Shown here: piece by piece, positions 37,901 to 45,934 of the stretch
Numbering within the stretch: position 1 is the first letter of the stretch
How the letters are laid out: each line of letters opens with the position of its first letter
Assembly: GCA_004134985.1 (NCBI GenBank)
Contig: REGQ01000026.1
Span: forward strand, 1-64,000
Reading direction: 5' to 3'
Length of the DNA stretch: 64,000 bases
Source: Paenibacillaceae bacterium
GTDB lineage: Bacteria; Bacillota; Bacilli; Paenibacillales; Paenibacillaceae
Made by a program: the position numbers and the translations under genes
Notes under the pieces: generated by a model
Seen by the model: only the letters and a program-made list of their open reading frames with translations
What the model was told of the DNA's origin: nothing
Databases searched by the model: none

Positions 37901-40900
37901 CCTGATTTCCTGGCTCCTCCGTAACCACACCGGGATGGGTGAAGTCATAGATCTGCAACGTGCCGCCACCCAGACTTTCCGTCTCATTATCGGTGCCGGT
38001 AGCTGTCAGCTCATACTCGAACACCGCTTCCGGATCATCCACCTTAATCAGGAATTCATAAGGGAAGCCTGACTTCTCCACCGTTGTTTCTTCCCCGCCG
38101 GCGGTGTAATTCATCGTCAGCTTGCTCGTTGTTTCATCCATATCCGACACGTAGATATAAGCATAATAGCTGTCCGGGTGCAGCTGGATGACATGGCCCT
38201 TGCCTCTCGTGTGCTCGGATACGGTATCCTCCGTATAATTGGAATACTCATAATCTGTATTGGCATAGCCTGGAGCTTGCACATTCGGAATATTCAGCAC
38301 CACCGAACGGATTCCCTTGGCAGGGATCGTGATGGTGAACGCTCCATTCGTGACCTGAACCTGCGAAGCCGTACCATCTGCTTCATAGACGACTGCTGTG
38401 CCGGAGTAGCTTGCGCCCGGATCAACTTTATCCCCTAATGTAATGGTGGAAGTCAGAGCGTCATTGCCTTCATTCATTAAGGCTAATCCCAGCACCCCAT
38501 CCTTGCGGGCGGCTATATAATCAATCTCCACAGAGTCCGGTTCAGCAATGCCCCGGTCAAGCCACAGCCACATATCCTCTTCCTCATAGAACTGTCCCGG
38601 CGCATGCCCGAACTGATTGGAGGCAAAATACGCATACCCCGATTGATACAGGGAAGGGAACGATATATTTTGCTCGGACTTGGCCCAAGCGCTGTTAATA
38701 AGGAAATCCTCCAGCATGCTGATGAATACCGGGATGTGATGCCAGTAAACCGAAGTGAAATCCGGACCCGTATACGGGTAATTCTCTTTCATTTGGTGGA
38801 AAATATAGCGGTCCTGATAGTAACCGGCATAGTTGCCGAACCGGCCGATCATTGCATTTCTCGCCATTGTGGAGAAATAGGGATCGCCTGTATACACGGA
38901 CAGCTTGGTCAGCATGCCTGCCCAGTTGTTCATCGTAATTACATTGCCGTGACCCGGTGTTGACGGATGCTCCGTCCCCATGCCCACTCTTGCCGGCAGC
39001 CAGCCGGGATGGGTCTCGGTCTCCAGCTTCGGTCCGCTCTCCTGAGGCGGCTTCGCCTCCCCGTCGACATTACCCAGACGCCATTGCTGCTCGCCATGCC
39101 ACCAGAAGGTGAACTTCTCGGCGTTAAGCTTCCGCGGTGCGGTCTTCTCATCCGTTACGGTGTAGCCTGTATCCGCATAATCGTTCTGATAACCGGTCGT
39201 CCAGAGGCCGGTAACGAGCAGCTGTGCGTTCTCCTCCGCGCCATCCAGATACTTCTGCTCTCCTGTAGCTTCATAGGCAGCGAGCAGCGTAGTCACCATC
39301 GGAATATAGTCGCCATATACGAACCCGTTCACGAACCGGGCCTCCCGATTGGCCCCGGTATTGGGATGATCAGCAAGATAGCGGTCTGCCTGCTCCTTCA
39401 GCTTGACCAGATGCTGCGCATCGCCTGTATATTTGTACATTGCAGCCTGATCAGTCACACCTGCAAGATTGGGCTGCTGCGACGCAGAATCAATCGCATG
39501 ATCCAGCAGGAAAGGCATCCTCCCCTGAGTCATCTCATACAATCCGCCGAATACACTGGCCGAATATTGCTTCACCGGACCGCCGATCGGGGTCGGCAGG
39601 ACACCAGAATAGCTTGCGCCGCCCTTGCTGTCGGTGATTTTGAAGTGCGTATTCATCCTGCTTAACATGAAGGCAAGCGTAGGTACGGCACGCTCATCCA
39701 GCAGCTCCTCATTGTCCGTCAAGAGATAGCGCTGGACAGCCGTCATCCCGTTCGACAGCGTGGTCATTTCCTTCTCTTCCATATTGTAATGCGCCATATT
39801 GACCGGATCCCAGCCGCCGTAGTCGTCATCCATCATGAGATCCGTGGCATTATAGATCGCTTCGTTCAGTGAGTGAAAGTAATTAGTCCGGATATCCTTG
39901 GCCGCATACAGCTCCTCCGCCACATATTTGAACGTATCATACCAGGAGCCTGTATTATTGATGATGCGGTAGGCCACCGAATAGCTGCTGCCGGCTTCGA
40001 ACAAACTGTGCTCCGTGCCGAACATCGGTGCCGTGAACTGCGGCCGAACATCCCCGTCGGGACCGCGCAGCACCAGCGCAAAGCTGGATGTGTCAGGATA
40101 CGCGAAGTCCTGCCCGACCGATCCGGGATCCATCGCAATGCCGGAGGTCATCTCGACGCCCTGGAACCGCAGGTTATTCTCTGCATAATGCAGGGTGGCC
40201 ATCGGTGTGAACAAATACGACTCCGGAATAATGGAAGGTGCGGCCGGAACCGTCTTCTTCACATACAGCAGCGGCGCGGTGACCGTATCATACGCCTCAT
40301 ATTCGGTCTCGTCACCGTTGAACAGCATGAATGAATAAGCGCCCTCTGTATGGAAATCCGCATTCAGCGTTACCTTTGGATCCACGGTCAGCGCATCCAG
40401 CTCGAAGCTCACCTGCAGATCCGCCTCTGTATTTGTGAAGCTGAGGTCAATCCGCTCATCGTTCACTTGCGTAAAATCACTCGGGATGAACCAGACCGGT
40501 ATCCCGGTCTTGAAAAAATCCTTGACCACGGTGCTGACCGTATTCCCGTCCAGATCAACCGTCTGTCTGAATTGGGCGAACTGTCCGTCTTCGCCTGCCA
40601 ATTCACTGTTCGTTGCTGACATCATCAGGAATCCCAGCTGCTCCGTTTTGGTTTTAACCAGCAGCCACTCGTTGTTCTCTTTAATGTAGATCTCATTTTG
40701 TACCAGGGACTGTTCATCCGCCCCTTCTCCCTGATAGAACGTAACCTTCACCTGCTCATTCTCGATAGAGGCTGTCTTCACCGCAGTTACATCCGCAGTC
40801 GCCCATTCCGGGAATTCGGCGGACGGCAGTGTGGCGAACGGATCCTCAGGCGGGGCAATCTGCTCCAGTTCCTCCTTGTTCTCCGGCGGTACCAGACTCA

Positions 40901-41414
40901 GGTCCTTGGTAAGGAAGAACCCTTCACTCCGCGCATAGAAGCCGGAGGTGTCGATCAGCGACAGCTCATGGAAGCCTGCATTCAGTTGGAAGGTCCCTAC
41001 TGCTGTCCAGCGGAAGCCCTCCTGCCCGTGGATGCCGAATTTCTGCTCCACTCTCACTCCGTCCACTCCGACATGGAAAGTCCGGGTGCCCGGTTGATTC
41101 GTTGCATAATCACGGTCACGTACCCAAAGCTTGTATTCCCCCGTCGACTGGATGTTCACATTGACAGTGGCCGGCTCACCGCCGCTGCCGTCAGCTTCTT
41201 CAATCGTTGATCCGGTAGCCCTGCCCTGCAGGAAATCTCCGCTCAGCGTCCATGAGCCGAAGCTGCTGAAATTGCGGGGGAGGATATAATAATGCAATTT
41301 ATCATTCGCCGCATCCTCCTCAGGGGCAGCATGCACCTGTTGTGGCATTGGAATGAACTGCAGTGGGGTCATAAACAAAATTACAGTCATCAAGATTGCG
41401 AATCGTTTTCTCAT
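34929..41414 (-). CDS. 2161-aa S-layer-anchored multidomain carbohydrate-active protein
   Basis: The start at 41414 has AAGGAGGAACG upstream. Signal peptide 1-30. A CBM-like domain (about 40-190, with YKLWVRDRDYA) precedes a beta region (200-490) and a helical, likely (alpha/alpha) barrel-type catalytic region (about 495-1000, with GGWDPVNMAHYNMEEKEM and WWHGEQQWRLGN). A beta domain follows (to about 1130). Four ~95-residue unrecognised repeats (about 1178-1586) share IRLVV..ADIPF and VPLxDYKDY motifs. Then come BspA-type leucine-rich repeats (about 1590-1735), two cadherin-like beta-sandwich domains (about 1740-1945), a Glu-rich linker and three SLH domains (about 1980-2161, FTDMAGHWA, GHWARAEI, DWAQAAAA) that bind pyruvylated wall polymer. 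A surface-bound polysaccharide lyase or hydrolase is the best guess; the family is not identified. Confidence 0.88.
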   Translation of the reverse strand: MRKRFAILMTVILFMTPLQFIPMPQQVHAAPEEDAANDKLHYYILPRNFSSFGSWTLSGDFLQGRATGSTIEEADGSGGEPATVNVNIQSTGEYKLWVRDRDYATNQPGTRTFHVGVDGVRVEQKFGIHGQEGFRWTAVGTFQLNAGFHELSLIDTSGFYARSEGFFLTKDLSLVPPENKEELEQIAPPEDPFATLPSAEFPEWATADVTAVKTASIENEQVKVTFYQGEGADEQSLVQNEIYIKENNEWLLVKTKTEQLGFLMMSATNSELAGEDGQFAQFRQTVDLDGNTVSTVVKDFFKTGIPVWFIPSDFTQVNDERIDLSFTNTEADLQVSFELDALTVDPKVTLNADFHTEGAYSFMLFNGDETEYEAYDTVTAPLLYVKKTVPAAPSIIPESYLFTPMATLHYAENNLRFQGVEMTSGIAMDPGSVGQDFAYPDTSSFALVLRGPDGDVRPQFTAPMFGTEHSLFEAGSSYSVAYRIINNTGSWYDTFKYVAEELYAAKDIRTNYFHSLNEAIYNATDLMMDDDYGGWDPVNMAHYNMEEKEMTTLSNGMTAVQRYLLTDNEELLDERAVPTLAFMLSRMNTHFKITDSKGGASYSGVLPTPIGGPVKQYSASVFGGLYEMTQGRMPFLLDHAIDSASQQPNLAGVTDQAAMYKYTGDAQHLVKLKEQADRYLADHPNTGANREARFVNGFVYGDYIPMVTTLLAAYEATGEQKYLDGAEENAQLLVTGLWTTGYQNDYADTGYTVTDEKTAPRKLNAEKFTFWWHGEQQWRLGNVDGEAKPPQESGPKLETETHPGWLPARVGMGTEHPSTPGHGNVITMNNWAGMLTKLSVYTGDPYFSTMARNAMIGRFGNYAGYYQDRYIFHQMKENYPYTGPDFTSVYWHHIPVFISMLEDFLINSAWAKSEQNISFPSLYQSGYAYFASNQFGHAPGQFYEEEDMWLWLDRGIAEPDSVEIDYIAARKDGVLGLALMNEGNDALTSTITLGDKVDPGASYSGTAVVYEADGTASQVQVTNGAFTITIPAKGIRSVVLNIPNVQAPGYANTDYEYSNYTEDTVSEHTRGKGHVIQLHPDSYYAYIYVSDMDETTSKLTMNYTAGGEETTVEKSGFPYEFLIKVDDPEAVFEYELTATGTDNETESLGGGTLQIYDFTHPGVVTEEPGNQGPTVPFPTWVLQSGMNVANNTIRLVVPVEDFLPLTVKDDSLKGMRVAALLQHKTDGSALNLNSVIVGNEVITNGTMALAVTPTAGVPLAAYQDYEITLQVAVPKQLLDNKPSPITVTQVGMAAERNEIRLVVPQADFPFPVAANGLSGLRISGTLTSKLDQSVLNLDSVIRSNEVRPAGTTVLVVEPTTAVPLRDYKDYNFHLAVDLPSVEEPRSSFDLTVDYPGMHAGRQVIRLVVDLEDIPFELQENELFNWGITGTLQHKTNGMELQLDSIVTANEVRTASGTAVLEVRPTEAVPLMDYKDYNIAISLHPPGFEPFDLAVSGAGMNPDEKVLRLVVEQADIPFLLKEGWLDQFRVSGELKKQSDGSMLRLDSMIRSTELRNDGTVELVIPATSRVPLAEYSDYDIELTLYPQKVGVWNRDAASQGHFRYIVDTDENEVSITGYTGRGSAVIPETIEGLPVTEIGDSAFQNKGLTSVVLPGSVTLIGDSAFRDNQLTAVTLPDSVERIGNSAFRLNQLAGIRVEGLDLLFGGDLFKSNPEGLIITGYAGSSAETYAGDNDYEFIALTPLLELSGLSIDGVAIDGFAPGRYEYALQVGSGVAGVTVTPTVAAGSAAALAVRVNDGPDTAVVSGEASPSMSLKFGANKLEIVLTDEEVETEQVYTVNIARAAPQGNSSSYVPSNNARLSSLSLSEGALRPSFSADVMSYEADVTHKTESVTVTATAEQSGAVIRINGAVVTSGQASSAIALSVGGNRMEAEVTAADGSRHTYIVTVTRQAETGGEEEAGSEVEPEQEAGGESGEPEERAAFTDMAGHWAERHVARLAGLGITTGYPDGRFQPDGAITRAEFTAIVVRAFGLEAAEDSVFEDTAGHWARAEIAAAYAAGWISGYNDEQFGPDERITREQMAVIVMRALQAADVDADAANPGGLSFKDGGEIADWAQAAAAQSAEVGIITGYEDGSFRPQHPATRAEAVVVIGRAMDVRDGR

Positions 41415-41620
41415 ACGTTCCTCCTTGATATTTTGTAATCGCTTACAATTATTGTTTTCTATTGCATCCCATGTTTTGCTCCTCTCCCCCCTTCGCATAA
41501 TGTATCCGACACTATTCATAATAAAAGTCATTGACAGCGGTTGTTTCTAAAATCTTTTGAATTTGTATAAATATTTTAAGAATTGATTGGTAGCAGGCGC
41601 ACAGAAAAACCCCTGCCGAA
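41415..41620. other. Promoter-containing gap upstream of the giant S-layer gene
   Basis: AT-rich 5' region of the 2161-aa gene on the minus strand. Specific promoter boxes could not be assigned with confidence. The IS1182 remnant begins right beside it. Confidence 0.35.
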
Positions 41621-41621
41621 T

Positions 41622-42010
41622 GCGAGGCTACTGAAAAACTTGTGGTTTTGGGCGAAGACCAAACGTGAATGCAAAAAGGACGACTACTAACCCCAGAATG
41701 TGGGATTAAGGTCGTCTTTGTTCTCTAAACAAGAACCATTTCCATATCGTACCTGCGTCATTAATTTAATCATCCTCTTCAAATTCACGGCGAATACGCC
41801 ATAGCACCCTGTAACTCCATTCCAACTAGACCCGAGAATGACGCTGCATCATAGCCGCGTCAATGTTTCAACTCACTGTTTTTCGCTTCAATTTTGTAGT
41901 ACTTCTTGGCCTTTTCCTTGAAATACTCTGGTGTAGGCGATCCAGTTAGTCCCATCTGGGGGCATTGCTGGTGGCGCCTGACAAACCGCCATTTCCCTTT
42001 TTGGCTAAGG
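41622..42010 (-). pseudogene. Degenerate IS1182-family transposase, C-terminal part
   Basis: Minus-strand translation gives KYYKIEAKNSELKH, a stop, then RGYDAASFSGLVGMELQGAM, a frameshift, then FAVNLKRMIKLM and a KDDLNPTFWG tail. These match in order the conserved C-terminus of IS1182-type transposases (YKIEAKNSELK, HGY..A...GL..MQLQGA.AIF.VNLKRILKL). An in-frame TGA and at least one frameshift make it inactive. The N-terminal two thirds are missing. The hairpin near 41678-41720 (AGGACGAC...GTCGTCTT) probably belongs to the element end. Confidence 0.75.
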
Positions 42011-42039
42011 CGCTGTCTTTGCGTGAGTATTCGTGGGGA

Positions 42040-42240
42040 TCTTGCGCTAACGCTTGTCACAGCGCTTAAATGGCCTCAAATGACCCTTTTGAAACTCTAA
42101 CGCTCACCACAGCGCTTATTCCCCCCTTGGACCGCTAAAATCGTACGATTTTCTATAAATAAGGTGGCTCAGTTTCGTTACAATTATTATGGGGCTGAAT
42201 TTCCCTAAATAGCGCCGCTCATCAGCGTTAGAATCCCACA
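42040..42240 (+). repeat. Dispersed ~200-base intergenic element, copy 1
   Basis: This segment (from CGCTAACGCTTGTCACAGCG to GCGCCGCTCATCAGCGTTAG) recurs in reverse orientation at about 60105-60300 with an estimated 85-90 percent identity by eye. It contains two CACAGCGCTTA boxes and the AATCGTACGATT palindrome. It directly abuts the IS1182 remnant and the palindromic array. Probably a non-autonomous mobile or structural repeat. Confidence 0.8.
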
Positions 42241-42243
42241 AGG

Positions 42244-42277
42244 TTTCGTTCGACTTATCTATATTAGTTGAACGAAA
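42244..42277. repeat. Hairpin TTTCGTTC.ACT / AGT.GAACGAAA
   Basis: A 12-base inverted repeat with one mismatch at the left edge of the palindromic island. The right arm is the dispersed AGTTGAACGAAAGA motif also found at 3869-3891, and in reverse near 42786. Confidence 0.55.
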
Positions 42278-42342
42278 GATTAGTTCAAACCACAGGTGAT
42301 TCCCTACCCCTTGAGCGAGCTTCGTCACACTGCATGCCTGTT

Positions 42343-42624
42343 AATCTATATGATATTTCATATAGAATCGTTGAAATCATCGCCCAATGACTTATTCTGT
42401 ATGATATTTCATATACAATCGTTGAAATCACCGCCGAATGACTAATTCTATATGATATTTCATATACAATCGTTGAAATCACCGCCGAATGACTAATTCT
42501 ATATGATATTTCATATAGAATTGTTGAAATCATCACCCAATGACCAATTCTATATGATATTTCATATAGAATCGTTGAAATCATCACCGAATGACTAATT
42601 CTATATGATATTTCATATAGAATT
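42343..42624. repeat. 51-base tandem array of six palindromes
   Basis: TGATATTTCATA cores start at 42351, 42402, 42453, 42504, 42555 and 42606, exactly 51 bases apart. Each lies in the inverted repeat ATTCTATATGA-TATT-TCATATAGAAT (11-base arms, four-base loop). The 25-base spacers (CGTTGAAATCA..GCC.AATGACTA) are also conserved. Since 51 is a multiple of three, a frame stays open through the array, but it has no ribosome site and is not called a gene. This is not CRISPR, because the spacers are repeats too. Confidence 0.93.
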
Positions 42625-42650
42625 GCAAAATAAAAATACCCCTCGGGGGC

Positions 42651-42705
42651 GCTGCTGTTGTGCTGCTGCTGTGCTGCTGCTGTGCTGCTGTTGTGCTGCT
42701 GCTGT
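42651..42705. repeat. 11-base microsatellite GCTGCTG(C/T)TGT x5
   Basis: Five head-to-tail copies of an 11-base unit (GCTGCTGTTGT, GCTGCTGCTGT and variants), directly next to the 51-base array. A unit of 11 bases is unusual for a coding repeat and suggests slipped-strand growth in non-coding DNA. Confidence 0.85.
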
Positions 42706-42806
42706 GATTCTCTGCTGTGATGCTGACTCTTACTGGTTTTTCTGCTCGCTTATCGCCCAAATCTTAATCTTAACTGGCGGTTCATTCGTTCAACTTAACT
42801 AATTAT

Positions 42807-43922
42807 CTAGTTAAAAGACTCCAGCATTGACTGCTCCATCTCGCCCAAACGCCACAAAGCAAAACGGTCTATCCCATGTTTCTCAGCTTCCCTCATCCAG
42901 CCTGCCACGGTAATGTGATCGGCATACCAAACGATGTGCTGGTTTTCAAGTTCATCTTGATAGGTAAAATAGACGGCCCCGCTCCCCTCGTCCCGTTGTG
43001 GTTCAGCATTGTGCGAGCGAAGCAAACCCGCCGCCATTGTCTCTGTTAATGCGGTCGTCTCCCCTTTATCGCTCCAGGCGAATCCTCCAAGGGAAAAAGC
43101 AATAAACGGCTCGCCGGGAAGCGAACCCATACGCTGCGCCAGCTTGCTGATGAAGGCATGATCGGCTTTCGGCCCAGGGCCGCTGTGATAGCCATAGAGG
43201 TTGTAAGCCATCATGACATATACCGGACCTTCGGGCAGCGCCAGCTTCTCCAACGGCGCACGGGGCTCCAGTACAACACGCAGCGTCTTGTTGTCAGCGG
43301 CAAGCTTTTCATACAGCTCACGGTATAATGCCGTCACATTATTCCAGTCGTCCTCGGCAATTTTCTCATAGTCCAGCTCGACGCCATCATAGCCGCCGCT
43401 GCCAACTGCCGACATGATTTCATCAATATGCTGTGCGCGCCGCGCAGCCGAAGAAGTCAGTTCTGTAACGAGCGCCGCCTCCTTCTGCACGGCAGTACCG
43501 TCGCTGTTGATCCGATCGTTAACAATGGTAAGGAAAAGCGCTGGCGTCATTCCATTCGCTTCCGCGCTCCCGACCTCTTCCCGAATAGCCGGGAGCGACT
43601 GCTTCATCTGGTCGGTATAATATAAACGGCCTTGCTCGTCAAAATAGGCGGCGAACACTTGCAAGCTGGCAAGACTGCCCTTCAGCTTGGACAAGTCCGC
43701 CAGACCCGCATCACTCTGCCAGTCCACAATCCATGCAGACAGCGCTGACTTGGCCGGCAGCTCGTGTACGTTTTCCGGTTCTTTCTTGCTCAGCAGCAGG
43801 AAGGAGACCGCTCCGACCGCTGCGATAACAAGTACGGCAACAATCAGATTTCTTCCCCTTTTTCCGGCGTCAGGCACGTGCAGACTCCTCTCTCTTCTTC
43901 CGCTTATCGTTTTGACAGGCAT
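42807..43922 (-). CDS. Membrane-anchored GH18 (YaaH-like) glycosidase-type protein
   Basis: 371 aa. A basic N-terminus and one membrane helix (about 27-46) leave the rest outside the cell. A GH18 barrel follows; the catalytic strand GGYDGVELDYEKI near residue 181 keeps the acid Glu. The C-terminal GIDRFALWRLGEME is typical of spore-germination/YaaH-like GH18 proteins. These cleave GlcNAc-containing polymers. Last gene of the polysaccharide operon, two bases after the previous stop with a weak ribosome site, so probably translationally coupled. It likely trims or releases the polymer made by the operon. Confidence 0.88.
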   Translation of the reverse strand: MPVKTISGRRERSLHVPDAGKRGRNLIVAVLVIAAVGAVSFLLLSKKEPENVHELPAKSALSAWIVDWQSDAGLADLSKLKGSLASLQVFAAYFDEQGRLYYTDQMKQSLPAIREEVGSAEANGMTPALFLTIVNDRINSDGTAVQKEAALVTELTSSAARRAQHIDEIMSAVGSGGYDGVELDYEKIAEDDWNNVTALYRELYEKLAADNKTLRVVLEPRAPLEKLALPEGPVYVMMAYNLYGYHSGPGPKADHAFISKLAQRMGSLPGEPFIAFSLGGFAWSDKGETTALTETMAAGLLRSHNAEPQRDEGSGAVYFTYQDELENQHIVWYADHITVAGWMREAEKHGIDRFALWRLGEMEQSMLESFN

Positions 43923-43924
43923 GA

Positions 43925-45934
43925 TCAGAATGTGTCGATGGCCCAGTCCATTGCGGCATTAACCGCTTTTTTCAAAGTGTTCGTCACAACTGCAAATCCC
44001 TTGTACGCATTATTGTACAACTGCGCAGATTTGCTCCCATCAGCGGGTGCTGTAACGATTGCAACATCATCGAACACCCCGTCATAGATTGTATCATGCC
44101 GATTGGCAGCACTGTAAGCAGATTGCAGCGCAATTCCGCCTTGCTCAATGGAATCAGCCACTAGCAGCTTGTCCGCCAATAACTCCTTATCAACGACCAG
44201 TGTCAATTGCTCGCCTGTAATCGTAATGTCAACTTGACGAGTGGCCTGTATGTTGATCGGATATTGCTCCTGTTCAACTCCAGACCCTTGAACTGACTCC
44301 TGTTCAGCCCCCTGTCCAGTTTCCCGTTCAGCCCCCTGTCCAGTTTCCCGTTCAGACCCCTGTCCAGTTTCCCGTTCAGACCCCTGTCCAGTTTCCCGTT
44401 CAGACCCCTGTCCAGTTTCCCGTTCAGTCCCCTGTCCAGTTTCCCGTTCAGTCTCCTGTCCAGTTTCCCGTTCAGTCCCCTGTCCAGTTTCCCGTCCAGT
44501 CCCCTGTCCAGTTTCCCGTCCAGTTCCCTCGTTACTCTCTTGACCGTTTGCCTTATCGGCTTCTTGCACCAACTGCTGCCCGCTGTTTGCAGCATCGTCC
44601 TGTGGCGCCGGATAGATTCGCACTAAATCCTCGCCCACTACCTTCTGCTCCACGATCACTTCATTATCGATCAGCGAAACACGGATGAACGTATCGTTAT
44701 TCCGGTCATAACGCAGATAGACGGACTGGTTGCCAACAACATTGCCGGCCAGCTTGGCGGTGAACCGGATATCGCTGAATGAATCGCTCTCTTTCAGATA
44801 GAGCATCCCCTTGTCTGCAGGAGGCGAGGTGAGCACAATCCGATTGCCGTCAAACTCCGCCACGCCGCCCATCGTCACCCACTTCTCTGCGCGCCGCTCG
44901 TCGCCGATAACATACTTGACCGACTCCCCGGTATCCTGAAAAACTTTCATCAGCAAATGATTCGTATACCAATAGGGGGCAGGCTGCACTCGCGTCAAAT
45001 TATACAGATCGTCACCGCTGTCATTATAAGCGATGCCTTCACGGTTGAAATGCATGGTGAACAACTGATGGATATTGCGAGAGTTGACGTCTGCAACGAG
45101 CCGGTTCATGCCATTGTATAAGGAGTTGGCATGCATAACCATATAGACGCCGGGCACGAACCCCAGCTTCTCGGTATAAATGTCATGGATAGCATCATAA
45201 TCCCAATTGATCCGCTTCTCCATGTGTGATCGGTTCTCGACCGGAATGCCGTCTTCATCGCGGAGAAAGTCCATCAGATAGTGGTTATAAATATCGACAC
45301 CCTTGCGATCCTTGAAGTCTGCTTCCTCCAGCTGTTCGAAATATCGGCCGTCCTTGCCGTATATATTAATGTAAGCTAGACGGTAGCCGTTGCTTCCAAG
45401 CTCCCAATAACCATTGCGGGTCATACCGAGCAGCTGCTTCGGCTGCAAAAACTTCTGCTCCTTGCTGCCCATTTTGCCTGCATAGCTGAGCATCGTTGCT
45501 TTGTAATTATATTTCTCCAGCAGCGGCTGAGAGAACAGACTGGAGTCATTGCGCCCGTCTTCAAAGGAGAGGAACAGCGCTTTGTCCGGCAGCGGCTTGC
45601 CTTCATTGTAGAAATCAAGCACATCCTGCTGTGAAATGGTCGTGTAGCCCTGATCGTAGAGTGCTTGCAAGTGCTGGTCAAGCCTGCTTTTGGCAATCAG
45701 GTTAGGCGAGCCTGTACGGGCCAGCCCAAAGTAGGAAATCGCAATAAACCCCTCTTTATTGCTCCAGCCTGCCTTGTCAGGCTCCTCATACTTTTTAATA
45801 TCGAATACGCTATGGACAAGCAGCCACGCCAAACAGACCAAAATCACAGTCTGTACAATTGTTTTGTACACTTTTATTCTGTTTTTCCTGCGATAGTCAA
45901 GTGCGATGTGACGTTTTCCGTCCGTGCTGCTCAT
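43925..45934 (-). CDS. Membrane-anchored degenerate polysaccharide-deacetylase-like protein with repeat-interrupted lectin-like domain
   Basis: 669 aa. Membrane helix about 22-42. A NodB-like region (about 60-330) starts well (LFLSFEDG in place of TFDDG), but the metal-binding His motif is replaced (WELGSNGYRLAY in place of a HxxxH segment), so deacetylase activity is doubtful. A concanavalin-like beta-sandwich (about 370-640) is interrupted by about ten copies of an 8-residue repeat (ERETGQGx). The start overlaps the stop of the GT2 gene (TAATG), with AAAGGA upstream. It may bind or guide the nascent polysaccharide; this is inferred from operon context. Confidence 0.85.
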   Translation of the reverse strand: MSSTDGKRHIALDYRRKNRIKVYKTIVQTVILVCLAWLLVHSVFDIKKYEEPDKAGWSNKEGFIAISYFGLARTGSPNLIAKSRLDQHLQALYDQGYTTISQQDVLDFYNEGKPLPDKALFLSFEDGRNDSSLFSQPLLEKYNYKATMLSYAGKMGSKEQKFLQPKQLLGMTRNGYWELGSNGYRLAYINIYGKDGRYFEQLEEADFKDRKGVDIYNHYLMDFLRDEDGIPVENRSHMEKRINWDYDAIHDIYTEKLGFVPGVYMVMHANSLYNGMNRLVADVNSRNIHQLFTMHFNREGIAYNDSGDDLYNLTRVQPAPYWYTNHLLMKVFQDTGESVKYVIGDERRAEKWVTMGGVAEFDGNRIVLTSPPADKGMLYLKESDSFSDIRFTAKLAGNVVGNQSVYLRYDRNNDTFIRVSLIDNEVIVEQKVVGEDLVRIYPAPQDDAANSGQQLVQEADKANGQESNEGTGRETGQGTGRETGQGTERETGQETERETGQGTERETGQGSERETGQGSERETGQGSERETGQGAERETGQGAEQESVQGSGVEQEQYPINIQATRQVDITITGEQLTLVVDKELLADKLLVADSIEQGGIALQSAYSAANRHDTIYDGVFDDVAIVTAPADGSKSAQLYNNAYKGFAVVTNTLKKAVNAAMDWAIDTF
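44283..44525 (-). repeat. 24-base in-frame tandem repeat, about 10 copies
   Basis: Units of CAGTTTCCCGTTCAG(ACCCCTGTC-like) length 24 code for ERETGQGx on the minus strand. Middle units are nearly identical and outer units diverged, as expected for slippage-driven copy-number change. Change by whole units keeps the frame. Confidence 0.9.

Noticed and set aside
34995-38072. Long plus-strand frames opposite the S-layer gene
   Set aside because: High-GC antisense shadows; the minus strand has clear domains throughout.
42285-42587. 100-residue repeat protein on the minus strand
   Set aside because: The frame is open only because the 51-base unit is a multiple of three. No ribosome site or credible protein composition.
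42343-42624. CRISPR array
   Set aside because: The units between the palindromes are themselves conserved repeats, so there are no unique spacers, and no cas genes are in the window.
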